A DNA stretch of 64,000 nucleotides from Cupriavidus basilensis (GCF_000832305.1 NZ_CP010536.1:2356001-2420000); one strand, 5' to 3'; shown: positions 25,228-35,099, numbered from the stretch's first letter. Notes: generated by a model from the letters alone, not told the origin. A program made the numbers and translations.

Positions 25228-26466
25228 TTAGCCCGGGCGCTTCATCTGGCAGGAAGTCGGCTGCGCTGCCACGTACTGGTCCATCAGCGCATCGGTCTTC
25301 CAGCCAAAGCCGGTGTTTTCCTGATCGAACTTGACCTCCTTGCCGTCAACCTTGGTCCAGGTAGCCACCACCAGCGATTGCTGGGCCTGGTGATCCGAGC
25401 CGCGCATCTCCACCGTGCCGTTCAGGCTCTCGGCCTTGATGCCTTCGAGCGCCTTGGCCACCTTGACCGGATCCGTCGACTTGATGTCCGTAAACGCCTT
25501 GCCCAGCATGGCGATGCCGGTGTAGGCGGCCATCACGTAGAAGTCATCGTTGTACTTCTTCTTGAAGCCTTCGATGATATCGCCGCCCTTGAAGCCCTTG
25601 TTGTTGGGGTTGTAGTAGCCGACGTACTTGACATGCCCGGCTTCCGACGCACCCATGGCGGTCGGCACGCCGGTGGTGCCGGCGTAGTAGGTGTAGTAGT
25701 TGGTGGCCAGGCCCGCGTCCTTGCCGGCCTTGATCAGCAGCGCAAGGTCGCTGCCCCAGTTGCCGGTGATCACCGTGTCGGCCCCGGAGGCCTTGATCTT
25801 GGCCGCGTACGGGGCAAAGTCCTTGACCTGTGCCAGCGGGTGCAGGTCTTCGCCGACGATCTGGATGTCCGGGCGCTTGCGTTTCAGGTATTCCTTGGCG
25901 GCGCGCGCCACCTGGTGGCCGAAGGAGTAGTTCTGGTTGATCAGGTAGACCTTCTTGACGCCGGGATCCTTGGCCAGGTAAGTGGTCAGCGCCTCCATCT
26001 TCATGTCGGAGTTCGCGTCCAGGCGGAAGTGCCAGTAGTTGCACTTGCCGTTGGTCATGTCCGGGTCCACCGCGGCGTAGTTCAGGTAGATGATCTCCTT
26101 GCCCGGATTGCGCTCATTGTGCTTGGCCACCGCGTCTTCCAGCGCCAGGCCCACGGAGGAGCCGTTGCCCTGCACGATGTAGCGGATGCCCTGGTCCACC
26201 GCCTGCTTGAGGATGGTCAGGCTTTCCTGTGGCGAGAGCTTGTTGTCAAAGCCGACCACTTCGAACTTGTTCCCGCCGCCCCAGTTCTTCTGGTTGGCGA
26301 TGTCCGCGACGAACTGCCAGCTCTTCAGCTGGTTCTGCCCCACCGGCGCCATCAGGCCGGACAGCGGGTCGATAAAGGCGATCTTCACCGTTTCGGCAGC
26401 CGCAACCCCGGAACCCATTGCCGCGAAAATGGCCGTGGCGGCCACGAGCGGACGCAATCTGATCAT
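25228..26466 (-). CDS. ABC transporter substrate-binding protein, LivK type
   Basis: A 412-residue periplasmic binding protein with a signal peptide MIRLRPLVAATAIFAAMGSG (cleavage after about AAA at 24-25). The mature part opens VKIAFIDPLSGLMAPVGQNQLKSWQF, the normal LivK-like beginning, followed by the type I fold. The start at 26466 has an AAGGAG ribosome site. It is the first gene of the transporter set and follows the acyl-CoA ligase in the same direction (148 bases apart). In Burkholderiales many such binding proteins next to acyl-CoA ligases take fatty or aromatic acids rather than Leu/Ile/Val, so the cargo is left open. Confidence 0.92.
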   Translation of the reverse strand: MIRLRPLVAATAIFAAMGSGVAAAETVKIAFIDPLSGLMAPVGQNQLKSWQFVADIANQKNWGGGNKFEVVGFDNKLSPQESLTILKQAVDQGIRYIVQGNGSSVGLALEDAVAKHNERNPGKEIIYLNYAAVDPDMTNGKCNYWHFRLDANSDMKMEALTTYLAKDPGVKKVYLINQNYSFGHQVARAAKEYLKRKRPDIQIVGEDLHPLAQVKDFAPYAAKIKASGADTVITGNWGSDLALLIKAGKDAGLATNYYTYYAGTTGVPTAMGASEAGHVKYVGYYNPNNKGFKGGDIIEGFKKKYNDDFYVMAAYTGIAMLGKAFTDIKSTDPVKVAKALEGIKAESLNGTVEMRGSDHQAQQSLVVATWTKVDGKEVKFDQENTGFGWKTDALMDQYVAAQPTSCQMKRPG

Positions 26467-26614
26467 GCTTGTCTCCTTCTGTCTTATTGTTGGCTGTGGA
26501 TGATCCCGATTCGCGGTGGCGCTCTCTCCCAAGACCGCGCGCGCCGCAAACCTGTCCTGCAATCGCCGGCATCAACGCCCGGCAAGCATTGGCGGCTCTC
26601 TGGCCGCCTTGGGG

Positions 26615-28240
26615 TCAGGCCGCCGGCAGGCGGTAGTCCTTGAACTGCTCGCGCAGCTTGAGCTTCTGCATCTTGCCGGTAGCGGTGAGCGGAATCTCGG
26701 TGACAAAGGCGACATCGTCGGGGATCCACCATTTGGCGACCTTGCCTTCGAAGTACTTCAGCAATTCCTCGCGCGTCACCTCGGCGCCGGGCTTCTTCAT
26801 CACCACCAGCAGCGGGCGCTCGTCCCACTTGGGGTGATAGCAGGAAATGCAGGCCGCCATATGCACCGCCGGGTGGGCGGCCGCCACGTTCTCGATATCG
26901 ATCGAGGAGATCCACTCGCCGCCGGACTTGATCACGTCCTTGCTGCGGTCGGTGATCTGCATGTAGCCGTCGGGGTCGATGGTGGCCACGTCGCCCGTGG
27001 GGAACCAGCCATCCACCAGCGGCGACGCGTCGTTGCGGTAGTAGTGCTCGATCACCCAGGGGCCGCGCACGTGCAGGTCGCCGAACGCCTTGCCATCCCA
27101 GGGCAGCTCGTTGCCGTCGCCGTCGACGATCTTCATGTCCACGCCGTAGATCACGCGGCCCTGCTTTTCCTGGATCTTCTGCTGTTCAGCTTCCGGCAGC
27201 TCTTCGTGGCGCGCCAGCAGCCTGCAGGACGTGCCCAGCGGGGACATCTCCGTCATGCCCCAGGCGTGAATGGTCTCCACGCCGAGCGCCTTGAGCGCGC
27301 GGATCATGGCGGGCGGCGCCGCCGAGCCGCCGATCACGGTGCGGTTGAAGGTGGAGAACTTGAGATTGTTGGCCTGTACATGCTGCAGCAGGCCCAGCCA
27401 TACCGTGGGCACGCCGGCCGAGAAGGTCACCTTCTCCTTCTCGAACAGCTCATAGACCGAGGCGCCGTCCAGCTTGGCGCCCGGCAGCACCAGCTTGGCG
27501 CCCACCAGCGGCACCGAATACGGCAGGCCCCAGGCGTTGACGTGGAACATCGGCACCACGGGCAGGATCACGTCACGCGCCGAGCAGCCCAGCGCGTCCG
27601 GCAGCGCCGATGCGTAGGAGTGCAGCACGGTGGAGCGATGCGAATATAGCGCGCCCTTGGGGTTGCCGGTGGTGCCGGAGGTGTAGCACAGGCTGGAGGC
27701 CGTGTTCTCATCGAACTGCGGCCACGTGTAGTTGCCGTCCTGCGCGTCGATCAGGTCCTCGTAGCACAGCAGCGGCACCTTGGCTTGCGCCGGCATGTGC
27801 GAGCGGTCGCTCATCATCACCCAGCCCTTCACGCCCGGACAGTGCGCCGCCACGCCTTCGACCAGCGGCAGGAAGGTGGCATCGAAGAACACGTACTGGT
27901 CTTCGGCATGGTTGATGATGTAGGCGACCTGCTCGGGGAACAGGCGCGGGTTGACGGTATGGCATACCGCTCCCGAGCCCGATACGCCGTAGTAGATCTC
28001 CAGGTGACGATAGCCATTCCAGGCCAGCGTGCCAACACGGTCGCCCGACTGCACGCCCAGCGCGGCGATGGCCTGGGCCAGCTTGCGCGAGCGCAGCTCG
28101 CAATCGCGGTAGGTATAACGGTGCAGATCGCCTTCGGTCCGTCGCGAGACGATTTCCGTGCCGCCATAGTGGCGTGCGGCGTGCTTGATGATGGAGGAAA
28201 TGAGCAGGGGTTCGCTCATCATTTGACCCATCAATGCCAT
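26615..28240 (-). CDS. Medium/long-chain acyl-CoA ligase (AMP-binding, DmdB-like)
   Basis: A 541-residue ANL-family enzyme. The P-loop is [18 protein letters not shown], the adenine-binding motif [10 protein letters not shown], then [35 protein letters not shown], and the catalytic Lys is in [14 protein letters not shown]. It activates a carboxylic acid with ATP to acyl-AMP and then acyl-CoA. It resembles the group annotated as fatty-acid-CoA or 3-methylmercaptopropionyl-CoA ligase. The start at 28240 has AGGAG 8 bases upstream. It is the first gene before the Liv-type transporter, and an operator-like palindrome lies 41 bases upstream. Confidence 0.93.
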   Translation of the reverse strand: MALMGQMMSEPLLISSIIKHAARHYGGTEIVSRRTEGDLHRYTYRDCELRSRKLAQAIAALGVQSGDRVGTLAWNGYRHLEIYYGVSGSGAVCHTVNPRLFPEQVAYIINHAEDQYVFFDATFLPLVEGVAAHCPGVKGWVMMSDRSHMPAQAKVPLLCYEDLIDAQDGNYTWPQFDENTASSLCYTSGTTGNPKGALYSHRSTVLHSYASALPDALGCSARDVILPVVPMFHVNAWGLPYSVPLVGAKLVLPGAKLDGASVYELFEKEKVTFSAGVPTVWLGLLQHVQANNLKFSTFNRTVIGGSAAPPAMIRALKALGVETIHAWGMTEMSPLGTSCRLLARHEELPEAEQQKIQEKQGRVIYGVDMKIVDGDGNELPWDGKAFGDLHVRGPWVIEHYYRNDASPLVDGWFPTGDVATIDPDGYMQITDRSKDVIKSGGEWISSIDIENVAAAHPAVHMAACISCYHPKWDERPLLVVMKKPGAEVTREELLKYFEGKVAKWWIPDDVAFVTEIPLTATGKMQKLKLREQFKDYRLPAA

Positions 28241-28280
28241 GGAATAGTCTCCTGTAAATTTCGAAATCCGTCAAAAAAAC

Positions 28281-28292
28281 GAACAACCGTTC
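28281..28292 (+). promoter_or_regulatory. Putative TetR-type operator, copy 2 (acyl-CoA ligase gene)
   Basis: GAACAACCGTTC, with GAAC/GTTC inverted arms. It matches the site in the FadB-type promoter (GAACGACCGTGC on the opposite strand) at 10 of 12 positions. It lies between the divergent ligase and SelO genes, nearer the ligase, in an A/T-rich patch suited to a promoter. Confidence 0.42.
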
Positions 28293-28496
28293 TATTTTTT
28301 GGCCGATTGTTGCCATTCATTGATGAAACGTCAACGGGAATCCGTTGTGCAGCGCCATATCCGGGAGGCCGGCGGGCTGCACTCCGGCCCCATGGCGGTG
28401 CGCCGGGGGCGGGATTCAAGGGATATCCGGAAACATTGTGGTGACAACGACGGTCAGAGATGCGAATGACGGCGTGGAAGTACAATAACGCCTGCC

Positions 28497-30197
28497 ATGT
28501 TGCACCTCAACATGTCGTTTTCCCTAGCCTGCAAGCGCACTTGCGCGAAATCCGACATGCCGGCGCTGCACCGCCCAGCCACCCATAGTGATGCCCCAGT
28601 GAACTCTCCCGAGCCAACCGACGCCCCCCAAGCCTTGCCAGACGCCGCAGGCCCCGCCCCATTGAATGCTGCCGAGCCGCGGCCGCCGTTTGCTGGCGTG
28701 CCTGGCTTTGCGCAGCTCGGCCCGCGCTTCTTTACACGGCTCGCGCCGACGCCGCTCCCCTCGCCCAGGCTGGTCAGCGTGTCGGCCAGCGCAGCCGGGT
28801 TGCTGGGCTGGGATGCGGATGCCGCAACGCAGCGTAGCTTCATCGAAACTTTTGCAGGAAATCACGTGCCCGAGTGGGCCGACCCCCTCGCCAGCGTGTA
28901 CTCCGGCCATCAGTTCGGGGTCTGGGCGGGACAGTTGGGCGACGGCCGGGCGATACGCCTGGCCGAGGCGCGCACCGCCTCCGGCCCCTGGGAAATCCAG
29001 CTCAAGGGCGCCGGCATGACGCCCTACTCGCGCATGGCCGATGGCCGCGCCGTGCTGCGCTCCTCGATCCGGGAATACCTGTGCTCCGAGGCGATGCAGG
29101 CACTGGGGGTGCCCACCACGCGCGCCCTGTGCATCATCGGATCGGACGCCCCGGTGCGCCGCGAGACCATCGAGACCGCCTCCGTGGTGACGCGCCTGGC
29201 GCCGTCCTTTATCCGCTTTGGCCATTTCGAGCATTTCGCGGCCCGCGAGGACCTCGGCTCGCTGCGCCAGCTGGCGGATTTCGTGATCGACCGCTTCATG
29301 CCCGAGTGCCGTGACGACAAGCAGCCCTACCAGGCGCTGCTGCGTGAAGTCGCCCTGCGCACCGCCGACCTGATGGCCAGGTGGCAGGCCGTGGGCTTCT
29401 GCCACGGCGTGATGAACACCGACAATATGTCGATCCTCGGACTGACCATCGACTACGGCCCCTTTGGCTTCCTCGATGCGTTCGACGCCAACCACATCTG
29501 CAACCATTCCGATTCGCAAGGCCGCTATGCCTACAGCCAGCAGCCGCAGGTTGCGTTCTGGAACCTGCACTGCCTGGCCCAGGCCCTGATGCCGCTGTGG
29601 CGAGAGGGCGATGGCAAGGCCGACGCCGAAACCGGCAAGGCGGCCACCGACGCCGCGGTGGAAGCCGCGCGCGCCGCGCTGGATCCGTTCCGCGAACGCT
29701 ACGGCGCCGCCTTCTTCCAGCAATACCGGGACAAGCTTGGCCTGCGCCCGACGGGCGGCCCCGATGCCGACGACGAGCCGCTGCTGACTGACCTGTTCCA
29801 GCTGATGCACGCCCAGCGTGTGGACTACACCTTGTTTTGGCGCAACCTCGCCCGCATCTCCTGTGCCGATGGCAGCCAGGATGCCCCGGTGCGCGACCTG
29901 TTCCTGGACCGCGCGGCGTGGGATGCCTGGGCCGAGGCCTACCGCGCCCGCCTGCGTGCCGAGAACTCCGTTGACGCCGTGCGCGCCGTGGCCATGCTGG
30001 CGGTCAACCCGAAGTACGTGCTGCGCAACCACCTGGCCGAAACCGCCATCCAGCGCGCGCGCGAGAACGATTTCAGCGAGGTGGATCGCCTGCTGGCCGT
30101 GCTGTCGCGCCCGTTCGACGAGCAGCCGGAGGCCGAAGGCTACGCCGCGCTGCCGCCGGACTGGGCAGCCGGGCTGGAAGTGAGCTGCTCGTCGTGA
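28497..30197 (+). CDS. selO: Protein adenylyltransferase SelO family (YdiU)
   Basis: A 566-residue pseudokinase-fold protein. Diagnostic stretches are [84 protein letters not shown] and the ATP-binding region. SelO transfers AMP from ATP to Ser/Thr/Tyr of other proteins and is linked to redox homeostasis. The protein ends in Cys-Ser-Ser, the place where animal SelO has Sec-Ser-Ser. The first 60-70 residues are Ala/Pro-rich and poorly conserved; starts at 28512, 28557 or a GTG near 28600 are possible because none has a clear ribosome site. It is followed by msrB in the same direction. Confidence 0.9.
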   Translation: MLHLNMSFSLACKRTCAKSDMPALHRPATHSDAPVNSPEPTDAPQALPDAAGPAPLNAAEPRPPFAGVPGFAQLGPRFFTRLAPTPLPSPRLVSVSASAAGLLGWDADAATQRSFIETFAGNHVPEWADPLASVYSGHQFGVWAGQLGDGRAIRLAEARTASGPWEIQLKGAGMTPYSRMADGRAVLRSSIREYLCSEAMQALGVPTTRALCIIGSDAPVRRETIETASVVTRLAPSFIRFGHFEHFAAREDLGSLRQLADFVIDRFMPECRDDKQPYQALLREVALRTADLMARWQAVGFCHGVMNTDNMSILGLTIDYGPFGFLDAFDANHICNHSDSQGRYAYSQQPQVAFWNLHCLAQALMPLWREGDGKADAETGKAATDAAVEAARAALDPFRERYGAAFFQQYRDKLGLRPTGGPDADDEPLLTDLFQLMHAQRVDYTLFWRNLARISCADGSQDAPVRDLFLDRAAWDAWAEAYRARLRAENSVDAVRAVAMLAVNPKYVLRNHLAETAIQRARENDFSEVDRLLAVLSRPFDEQPEAEGYAALPPDWAAGLEVSCSS

Positions 30198-30334
30198 AGG
30201 CGCGGCGCCACTGCAAGCACCGTAAGGTTTGACAGGCAAGAAACGACCAACTGGCCTTGGGTGACGAAAAGCGGGCGGCGCAACAAGCTGTGCGCCGGCC
30301 AAGTCGCCCGGCCAACGAGAAAGGAAAGCCGATT

Positions 30335-30781
30335 ATGACCACGCACAAGACCGAAGCCGAGTGGCGCGAGCAACTCTCCGACATCGAGTACCGCGTTGCC
30401 CGCGAAGCCGCCACGGAGCGGCCCTTCACCGGCCGCTACTGGGATCACTGGGAGCGCGGCACCTACCGTTGCGTCGGCTGCGGCACGCCGCTGTTCGAAG
30501 CCAGCACCAAGTTCGACGCCGGTTGCGGCTGGCCGAGCTACTTCCGCCCGATCAACGGCGAGGTGATCGACGAGCACACCGACCACACGCACGGCATGGT
30601 CCGGGTGGAAGTTCGCTGCAAGGAATGCGGCAGCCACCTTGGCCACGTTTTCGAAGATGGCCCCGCGCCCACCGGTTTGCGCTACTGCATCAACTCGGCT
30701 GCGCTAAAATTCGACCAGCGCGACCCTGCCGACCTCAACGCGGGTGACGCCGCGCCGACATCGCCCGACACGCCGCGCTAA
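30335..30781 (+). CDS. msrB: Peptide-methionine (R)-S-oxide reductase MsrB
   Basis: A 148-residue MsrB. The Zn site has Cys46-x-x-Cys49 and Cys95-x-x-Cys98; the catalytic Cys118 is in [11 protein letters not shown]; Cys64 lies in AGCGWPSYF. It reduces methionine-R-sulfoxide in proteins using thioredoxin. The start at 30335 follows AAGGAAAG; the longer frame from 30257 is not needed. Downstream lie yciB, bolA and a parvulin gene, an arrangement common in Burkholderiales. SelO upstream is also a redox-linked enzyme. Confidence 0.96.
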   Translation: MTTHKTEAEWREQLSDIEYRVAREAATERPFTGRYWDHWERGTYRCVGCGTPLFEASTKFDAGCGWPSYFRPINGEVIDEHTDHTHGMVRVEVRCKECGSHLGHVFEDGPAPTGLRYCINSAALKFDQRDPADLNAGDAAPTSPDTPR

Positions 30782-30851
30782 GCCCGAACCGCCCGCGCGG
30801 CGGTTCGCCGCCAACCAAGCCTTCGACCCTGCGTCGCTCAATCCTGTTCGC

Positions 30852-31391
30852 ATGAAATTCCTGTTCGACCTGTTTCCGGTCATCCTGTTCTTCGTCGCCT
30901 TCAAGTTCGCCGGCATCTACGCCGCCACCGGCGTGGCGATCGCCGCCACCGTGGTGCAGATCGGCTGGGTCTGGCTGCGCCACCGCAAGGTCGAGCCGAT
31001 GCAGTGGGTCAGCCTGGCGATCATCTCGGTGTTCGGCGGCGCCACGCTGCTGCTGCATAACGAGACCTTCATCAAGTGGAAACCCACCGTGCTGTACTGG
31101 CTGTTCGCCGCCACGCTGACCCTGTCGGCGCTGATCTGGCGCAAGAACCTGATCCGCGCCATGCTGGGCAAGCAGGTCACCATGCCGGAAGCCGCCTGGG
31201 GCAGGCTCAACGCCGCCTGGGCCGCTTTCTTCGCCGTGATGGGCGTGGTCAACCTCTATGTGGCCTACCAGTTCTCCACCGACGCCTGGGTCAACTTCAA
31301 GCTGTTCGGCAGCATGGGCCTGATGCTGGTGTTCATCCTGGCACAAAGCGTCTGGCTGTCCCGCCACATGCAGGAAAACACCCCCGAGTAA
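30852..31391 (+). CDS. yciB: Septation protein A family inner membrane protein (YciB/IspZ)
   Basis: A 179-residue membrane protein with five to six hydrophobic segments. It begins [26 protein letters not shown] and contains [36 protein letters not shown] and [23 protein letters not shown], which are the family marks. YciB proteins influence cell envelope and division-related processes in the inner membrane; the exact role is not fixed. The start at 30852 is the family start; 36 upstream residues in frame are ignored. It is 70 bases downstream of msrB. Confidence 0.94.
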   Translation: MKFLFDLFPVILFFVAFKFAGIYAATGVAIAATVVQIGWVWLRHRKVEPMQWVSLAIISVFGGATLLLHNETFIKWKPTVLYWLFAATLTLSALIWRKNLIRAMLGKQVTMPEAAWGRLNAAWAAFFAVMGVVNLYVAYQFSTDAWVNFKLFGSMGLMLVFILAQSVWLSRHMQENTPE

Positions 31392-31475
31392 GCGTGGCGG
31401 CGGGCCCTGCCCGCCGCGCCTGCCTCGATTGATCTCCCGGCTCAGGCCGGGCCCCACCAGGATACGCATTCACCG

Positions 31476-31790
31476 ATGGCCGCAGAACCCGCACAAATCG
31501 AAGCCCTGCTGCGCGCAGCCCTTTCGCCCTCCAGCATCGAAGTACGCGACGACAGCGCGCTGCACGCCGGCCACGCCGGCGCCGCCTCCGGCGGCGGGCA
31601 TTACCACGTCACCATCGTCAGCGCGCAATTTGCCGGCAGCACCCGGGTGGCACGCCATCGCATGGTGTATGATGCGCTGCGCGATCTATTCCCCGCGCAA
31701 ATCCACGCGCTGGCGGTGACCGCGCTGACTGACCAAGAACTTGAATCCCGCGAAACCTCCCGCGATTCCTCGAGCAACTCTCAGACCTGA
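31476..31790 (+). CDS. BolA family protein
   Basis: A 104-residue small protein with the BolA fold: EALLRAALSPSSIEVRDDSALHAGH, then GGHYHVTIVSAQFAGSTRVARHRMVYDALRDLFPAQIHALAVTAL. The conserved His in the GGHYHV region and the RHRMVYDAL helix are present. BolA proteins bind monothiol glutaredoxins and Fe-S clusters and can affect transcription. It sits 84 bases after yciB, and its stop is only 4 bases before the parvulin ATG, so the two are probably co-translated. Confidence 0.95.
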   Translation: MAAEPAQIEALLRAALSPSSIEVRDDSALHAGHAGAASGGGHYHVTIVSAQFAGSTRVARHRMVYDALRDLFPAQIHALAVTALTDQELESRETSRDSSSNSQT

Positions 31791-31794
31791 TTCC

Positions 31795-32589
31795 ATGAAG
31801 ACCACAGTCCTCTCGTTCAGCCTGGCGGCTGTGCTTGCCGCTGGCAGCTTGCCCGCCCTCGCCCAGAACGCCGCCGTCGTGAATGGCAAGGCGATCCCCT
31901 CGGCCAAGCTGGACAAGCTCGTAGCCGGCACCGGACAGCCTCCCAGCGCAGAACTGCGCGACCGTGCCCGCACCATGCTGATCGACCGTGAGCTGCTGCT
32001 GCAGGAAGCCAACAAGCGCGGCCTGACCCAGCGCGACGACCTGCAGGAACAGCTGGAACAAGCCAAGCTGAACGTGCTGGCCGGTGCCGTGTTCGAGGAC
32101 TACGTCAAGACCCACGGCGCCAGCGACGACGAACTGCGCAAGCAGTACGACAAGATCAAGACCCAGTTCGGCAGCGGCAAGGAATACCACGCCCGCCACA
32201 TCCTGGTCGAGAAGGAAGCCGACGCGCGCGCCATCATCGCCAAGATCAAGGCCGGCGCCAAGTTCGAAGACATGGCCAAGGCCTCGTCCAAGGACCCGGG
32301 CTCCGCAGCCAACGGCGGCGACCTCGACTGGGCCAACAGCAGCAGCTACGTGCCGGAATTCTCGGCCGCCATGACCGCGCTGAAGAAGGGCCAGATGACC
32401 GAAACCCCGGTCAAGACCCAGTTCGGCTGGCACATCATCCAGCTCGACGACACCCGCGACGCCAAGATCCCGACGTTCGAGGAAGTCAAGCCGCAGCTGG
32501 TGCAGATGCTGATGGGCGACCAGAACTGGCAGCGCGAGCAGTTCCAGGCAATGATGAAGTCGCTCAAGGACAAGGCCAAGATCCAGTAA
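31795..32589 (+). CDS. Exported parvulin-type peptidylprolyl isomerase
   Basis: A 264-residue protein with a signal peptide (MKTTVLSFSLAAVLAAGSLPALAQ), a helical SurA-like N-domain (residues 30-125) and a rotamase domain beginning EYHARHILVEKEADARAIIAKIKAGAKFEDMAKASSKDPGSAANGGDLDW, ending PVKTQFGWHIIQLDDTRD. It assists folding of outer membrane or periplasmic proteins by cis-trans prolyl isomerisation. The ATG at 31795 starts the signal peptide. A strong terminator follows 25 bases after the stop, so it closes the msrB-yciB-bolA unit. Confidence 0.94.
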   Translation: MKTTVLSFSLAAVLAAGSLPALAQNAAVVNGKAIPSAKLDKLVAGTGQPPSAELRDRARTMLIDRELLLQEANKRGLTQRDDLQEQLEQAKLNVLAGAVFEDYVKTHGASDDELRKQYDKIKTQFGSGKEYHARHILVEKEADARAIIAKIKAGAKFEDMAKASSKDPGSAANGGDLDWANSSSYVPEFSAAMTALKKGQMTETPVKTQFGWHIIQLDDTRDAKIPTFEEVKPQLVQMLMGDQNWQREQFQAMMKSLKDKAKIQ

Positions 32590-32613
32590 GTGGACTCGGG
32601 CTTGCCGTGACGG

Positions 32614-32642
32614 GAAAACCGGCGCCGATGGCGCCGGTTTTC
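32614..32642. terminator. Rho-independent bidirectional terminator
   Basis: A 13-base-pair perfect stem with a 3-base loop: GAAAACCGGCGCC (32614-32626), loop GAT, GGCGCCGGTTTTC (32630-32642). The A-run on one side and T-run on the other let it work for the plus-strand parvulin unit and the minus-strand TetR gene that ends at 32652. Confidence 0.9.
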
Positions 32643-32651
32643 ATTTGCGCC

Positions 32652-33299
32652 TCAGACTGTTCCCTCCTGCCCGCCAAGCGTTCGCAGGTATCCATGCGCC
32701 GCGCCCCGCAGTTGTCGCATTAGCCGCGGGAAATCGATCCCCTCCCCTTCATCGATGCAAGCATGCGAGATCAGGCCATAGACGATGGCCTGCAGCGTCA
32801 CCGAGGCCTCCTCGACCACCCCTGCCTGCGGCGCGTCGGCCGCGCTTAGCAGCGCCCTGCTCCACCCGTTCACAAACCGCGCGTACATCTTCTGGTAGGC
32901 CGCGCGCCCCGAGTAATGCCGCTCCAGCAGGTAGATCGGCCCCCAACGCTCCGGCGTCTCCCGGTGGTGCTCTACGTTGACGGCGATCAGCGCGTCCACG
33001 ATGGCCGCCATCGATTCGCCCCGGCACCGCGCCAGTCCGGCGTCCATCGCCAGCACGATCCGCTTGGCGCGCAGGTGCAGGCATACCTGCGCCAGTTCTT
33101 CCTTGCTGCCGAAGTACTCGTAGAACGTCCCCAGCCCCACGCCGGCCAGGTCCACGATGGCGCGGATCGTCACCTGCCCATAGTCCTGCCCGGCCAAAAG
33201 CCGAACAAAGGCCTCCTGGATGGCCAGGGAGGTCTGCCATGAGCGCGACTGCACCGGCCTGCGGCGCGGCTTTGCCGGGCCTTTTTGCTGTGGGTTCAT
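32652..33299 (-). CDS. TetR family transcriptional regulator
   Basis: A 215-residue repressor. The N-terminal HTH is at about residues 25-70 (AIQEAFVRLLAGQDYGQVTIRAIVDLAGVGLGTFYEYFGSKEEL); the rest is an all-helical ligand-binding domain. The start at 33299 has GGAG 5 bases before it. It is divergent from an acyl-CoA dehydrogenase gene and likely represses it and itself through an inverted-repeat site at 33342-33353. Related sites before the FadB-type gene and the acyl-CoA ligase hint that it may control them too, but that is speculation. Confidence 0.93.
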   Translation of the reverse strand: MNPQQKGPAKPRRRPVQSRSWQTSLAIQEAFVRLLAGQDYGQVTIRAIVDLAGVGLGTFYEYFGSKEELAQVCLHLRAKRIVLAMDAGLARCRGESMAAIVDALIAVNVEHHRETPERWGPIYLLERHYSGRAAYQKMYARFVNGWSRALLSAADAPQAGVVEEASVTLQAIVYGLISHACIDEGEGIDFPRLMRQLRGAAHGYLRTLGGQEGTV

Positions 33300-33341
33300 G
33301 GTGCTCCGAAAGCCGAACATGCAGGCTGGCCATTCTATCTA

Positions 33342-33353
33342 GAATGACCTTTC
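33342..33353 (+). promoter_or_regulatory. Putative TetR operator, copy 3 (TetR / acyl-CoA dehydrogenase gap)
   Basis: GAATGACCTTTC lies in the 108-base gap between the divergent TetR and acyl-CoA dehydrogenase genes. It fits the degenerate pattern GAAYRACCKTKC apart from one position, and overlaps a -10-like TAGAAT on the plus strand. It is the most natural site for the neighbouring regulator. Confidence 0.4.
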
Positions 33354-33407
33354 GAATCTAACGGGTGGCGGCAAGCCCGGCCGCCCGGCCCAAGGAGACA
33401 GCCCGCC

Positions 33408-35066
33408 ATGAACGCCACGCACGCCACCCACACCACCCACGTCATCACCAACCAGGTCCCCGAGCTCAAGGACTACAACCTCTACACCAGCGACCCTGGC
33501 ATCCGCCGCGCGGTTGCACGCGCCGGCGCGGGATGGAACGAGGGGGAACTCGAACGCCAGGGCGCGGTGCTCGGCGCCGAGCAAACGATCCAGCATGCCG
33601 AAGACGCCAATCGTCATCATCCCGAGCTGCACACACATTCGCGCATCGGCGAGCGCATCGACCAGGTGCGTTTTCACCCAGCCTGGCATGAGCTGATGGC
33701 CATGGCGCGCCACAGCGGGCTGGCCAACCTGCCCTTCGCCGATACGCGCCCCTCGGCCTGGGCTTCCTACGCAGCCTCGCTCTATATGCATAGCCAGATC
33801 GAGTCCGGCTCGCTGTGCCCCACCAATATGACCCAGGCCTGCATCCCCGTGCTGCGCAAGGAGCCGGGATTGTTCGCGCAGTTCGGCGACAAACTGCTGA
33901 CGCAGGCCTACGACCCGCGCGACCTTCCCATCGCGCACAAGCGCTCGATCAACGTGGGCATGGGCATGACCGAGAAACAAGGCGGCTCCGACGTGCGTGC
34001 CAACACCACGCGCGCCGTACCCGGCCGCGGCGAGGGGCGTGGAGCCGAGTACCTGATCACCGGCCACAAGTGGTTCTTCTCCGCGCCGATGTCGGATGCC
34101 CACCTGGTGCTGGCAAACACCGAGGCCGGCTCCTCCTGCTTCTTCGTGCCGCGCTGGCGCCCCGACGGCAGCAAGAACCCCATCGAGATCCAGCGCCTGA
34201 AGGACAAGGTAGGCAACCGCTCCAACTCCAGCAGCGAGGTCGAGTTCCGCGATGCCTGGGGCATCATGGTCGGCGAGGAAGGCCGCGGCATTCCCACCAT
34301 CCTGGAGATGGCCACATATAGCCGGCTTAACTGCTCGCTATCCAGTGCCGGCTTCCTGCGCCAGGCGCTGGTGCAGGCCCTGCACTACGCGCGCCACCGC
34401 AGTGCCTTCGGCAAGCCGCTGATCCGCCAGCCGCTGATGGTCAGGCTGCTGGCCGACATGGCGCTGGAGGCGGAGGCTGCCATGCTGCTGGCCATGGACC
34501 TGGCCACTGCCTTCGAAGCCACCGACGACCCCGCCCGCCTGGCATGGCGCCGCATCCTCACGCCGGCTTCCAAATTCTGGATCTGCAAGCGCGCGGTAGA
34601 GATGACCGGCGAGGCCATGGAAGTCTTCGGTGGCAACGGCTATGTGGAAGATGGGCCCATGGGCCGGCTGTTCCGCGAAGCCCCGGTCAACTCGATCTGG
34701 GAGGGCTCCGGCAACGTGATGTGCCTGGACGTGCTACGCGCCATCGGCCGCAACCCGCACGACTACCTGCGGGTGCTGGAACACATGAGCGTGGTCGGCG
34801 CGGACGAGCCACGCATCCAGGCCAGCGTCGCGGCATTGCGCGCGGCGCTGCGCCTGCCCGAGGAAGAGCAGCAGGCCGAGGCACGCCGCACCACCACGCG
34901 GCTGGTGCTGACCGCCCAGGCCTGCCTGATGCTCCAGCACGCCGATACGGCCACCGCCGACGCCTTCCTTGCCAGCCGCTTCGACCCCGAATGGGGCGCC
35001 GTCATGGGTATCAGCGCGGGCCAGAGCCATGCCGCGCGCATCCTGGAGATGGCCTGGGCCGCCTGA
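33408..35066 (+). CDS. Acyl-CoA dehydrogenase family protein, AidB-like
   Basis: A 552-residue flavoprotein of the AidB branch. Marks: GSLCPTNMTQACIPVLRKEP, GMGMTEKQGGSDVRANTTRA, TGHKWFFSAPMSDAHLVLA, and the C-terminal FGGNGYVEDGPMGRLFREAPVNSIWEGSGNVMCLDVLRA. AidB in E. coli binds DNA and is tied to alkylation stress, while related proteins are isovaleryl-CoA-like dehydrogenases, so either a metabolic or a protective role is possible. The divergent TetR and acyl-CoA-linked operator favour metabolism. The stop is 33 bases from the convergent HD-GYP gene. Confidence 0.92.
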   Translation: MNATHATHTTHVITNQVPELKDYNLYTSDPGIRRAVARAGAGWNEGELERQGAVLGAEQTIQHAEDANRHHPELHTHSRIGERIDQVRFHPAWHELMAMARHSGLANLPFADTRPSAWASYAASLYMHSQIESGSLCPTNMTQACIPVLRKEPGLFAQFGDKLLTQAYDPRDLPIAHKRSINVGMGMTEKQGGSDVRANTTRAVPGRGEGRGAEYLITGHKWFFSAPMSDAHLVLANTEAGSSCFFVPRWRPDGSKNPIEIQRLKDKVGNRSNSSSEVEFRDAWGIMVGEEGRGIPTILEMATYSRLNCSLSSAGFLRQALVQALHYARHRSAFGKPLIRQPLMVRLLADMALEAEAAMLLAMDLATAFEATDDPARLAWRRILTPASKFWICKRAVEMTGEAMEVFGGNGYVEDGPMGRLFREAPVNSIWEGSGNVMCLDVLRAIGRNPHDYLRVLEHMSVVGADEPRIQASVAALRAALRLPEEEQQAEARRTTTRLVLTAQACLMLQHADTATADAFLASRFDPEWGAVMGISAGQSHAARILEMAWAA

Positions 35067-35099
35067 CGCCAGCACAGCCTTACCGCACCGTGGCAGGGT

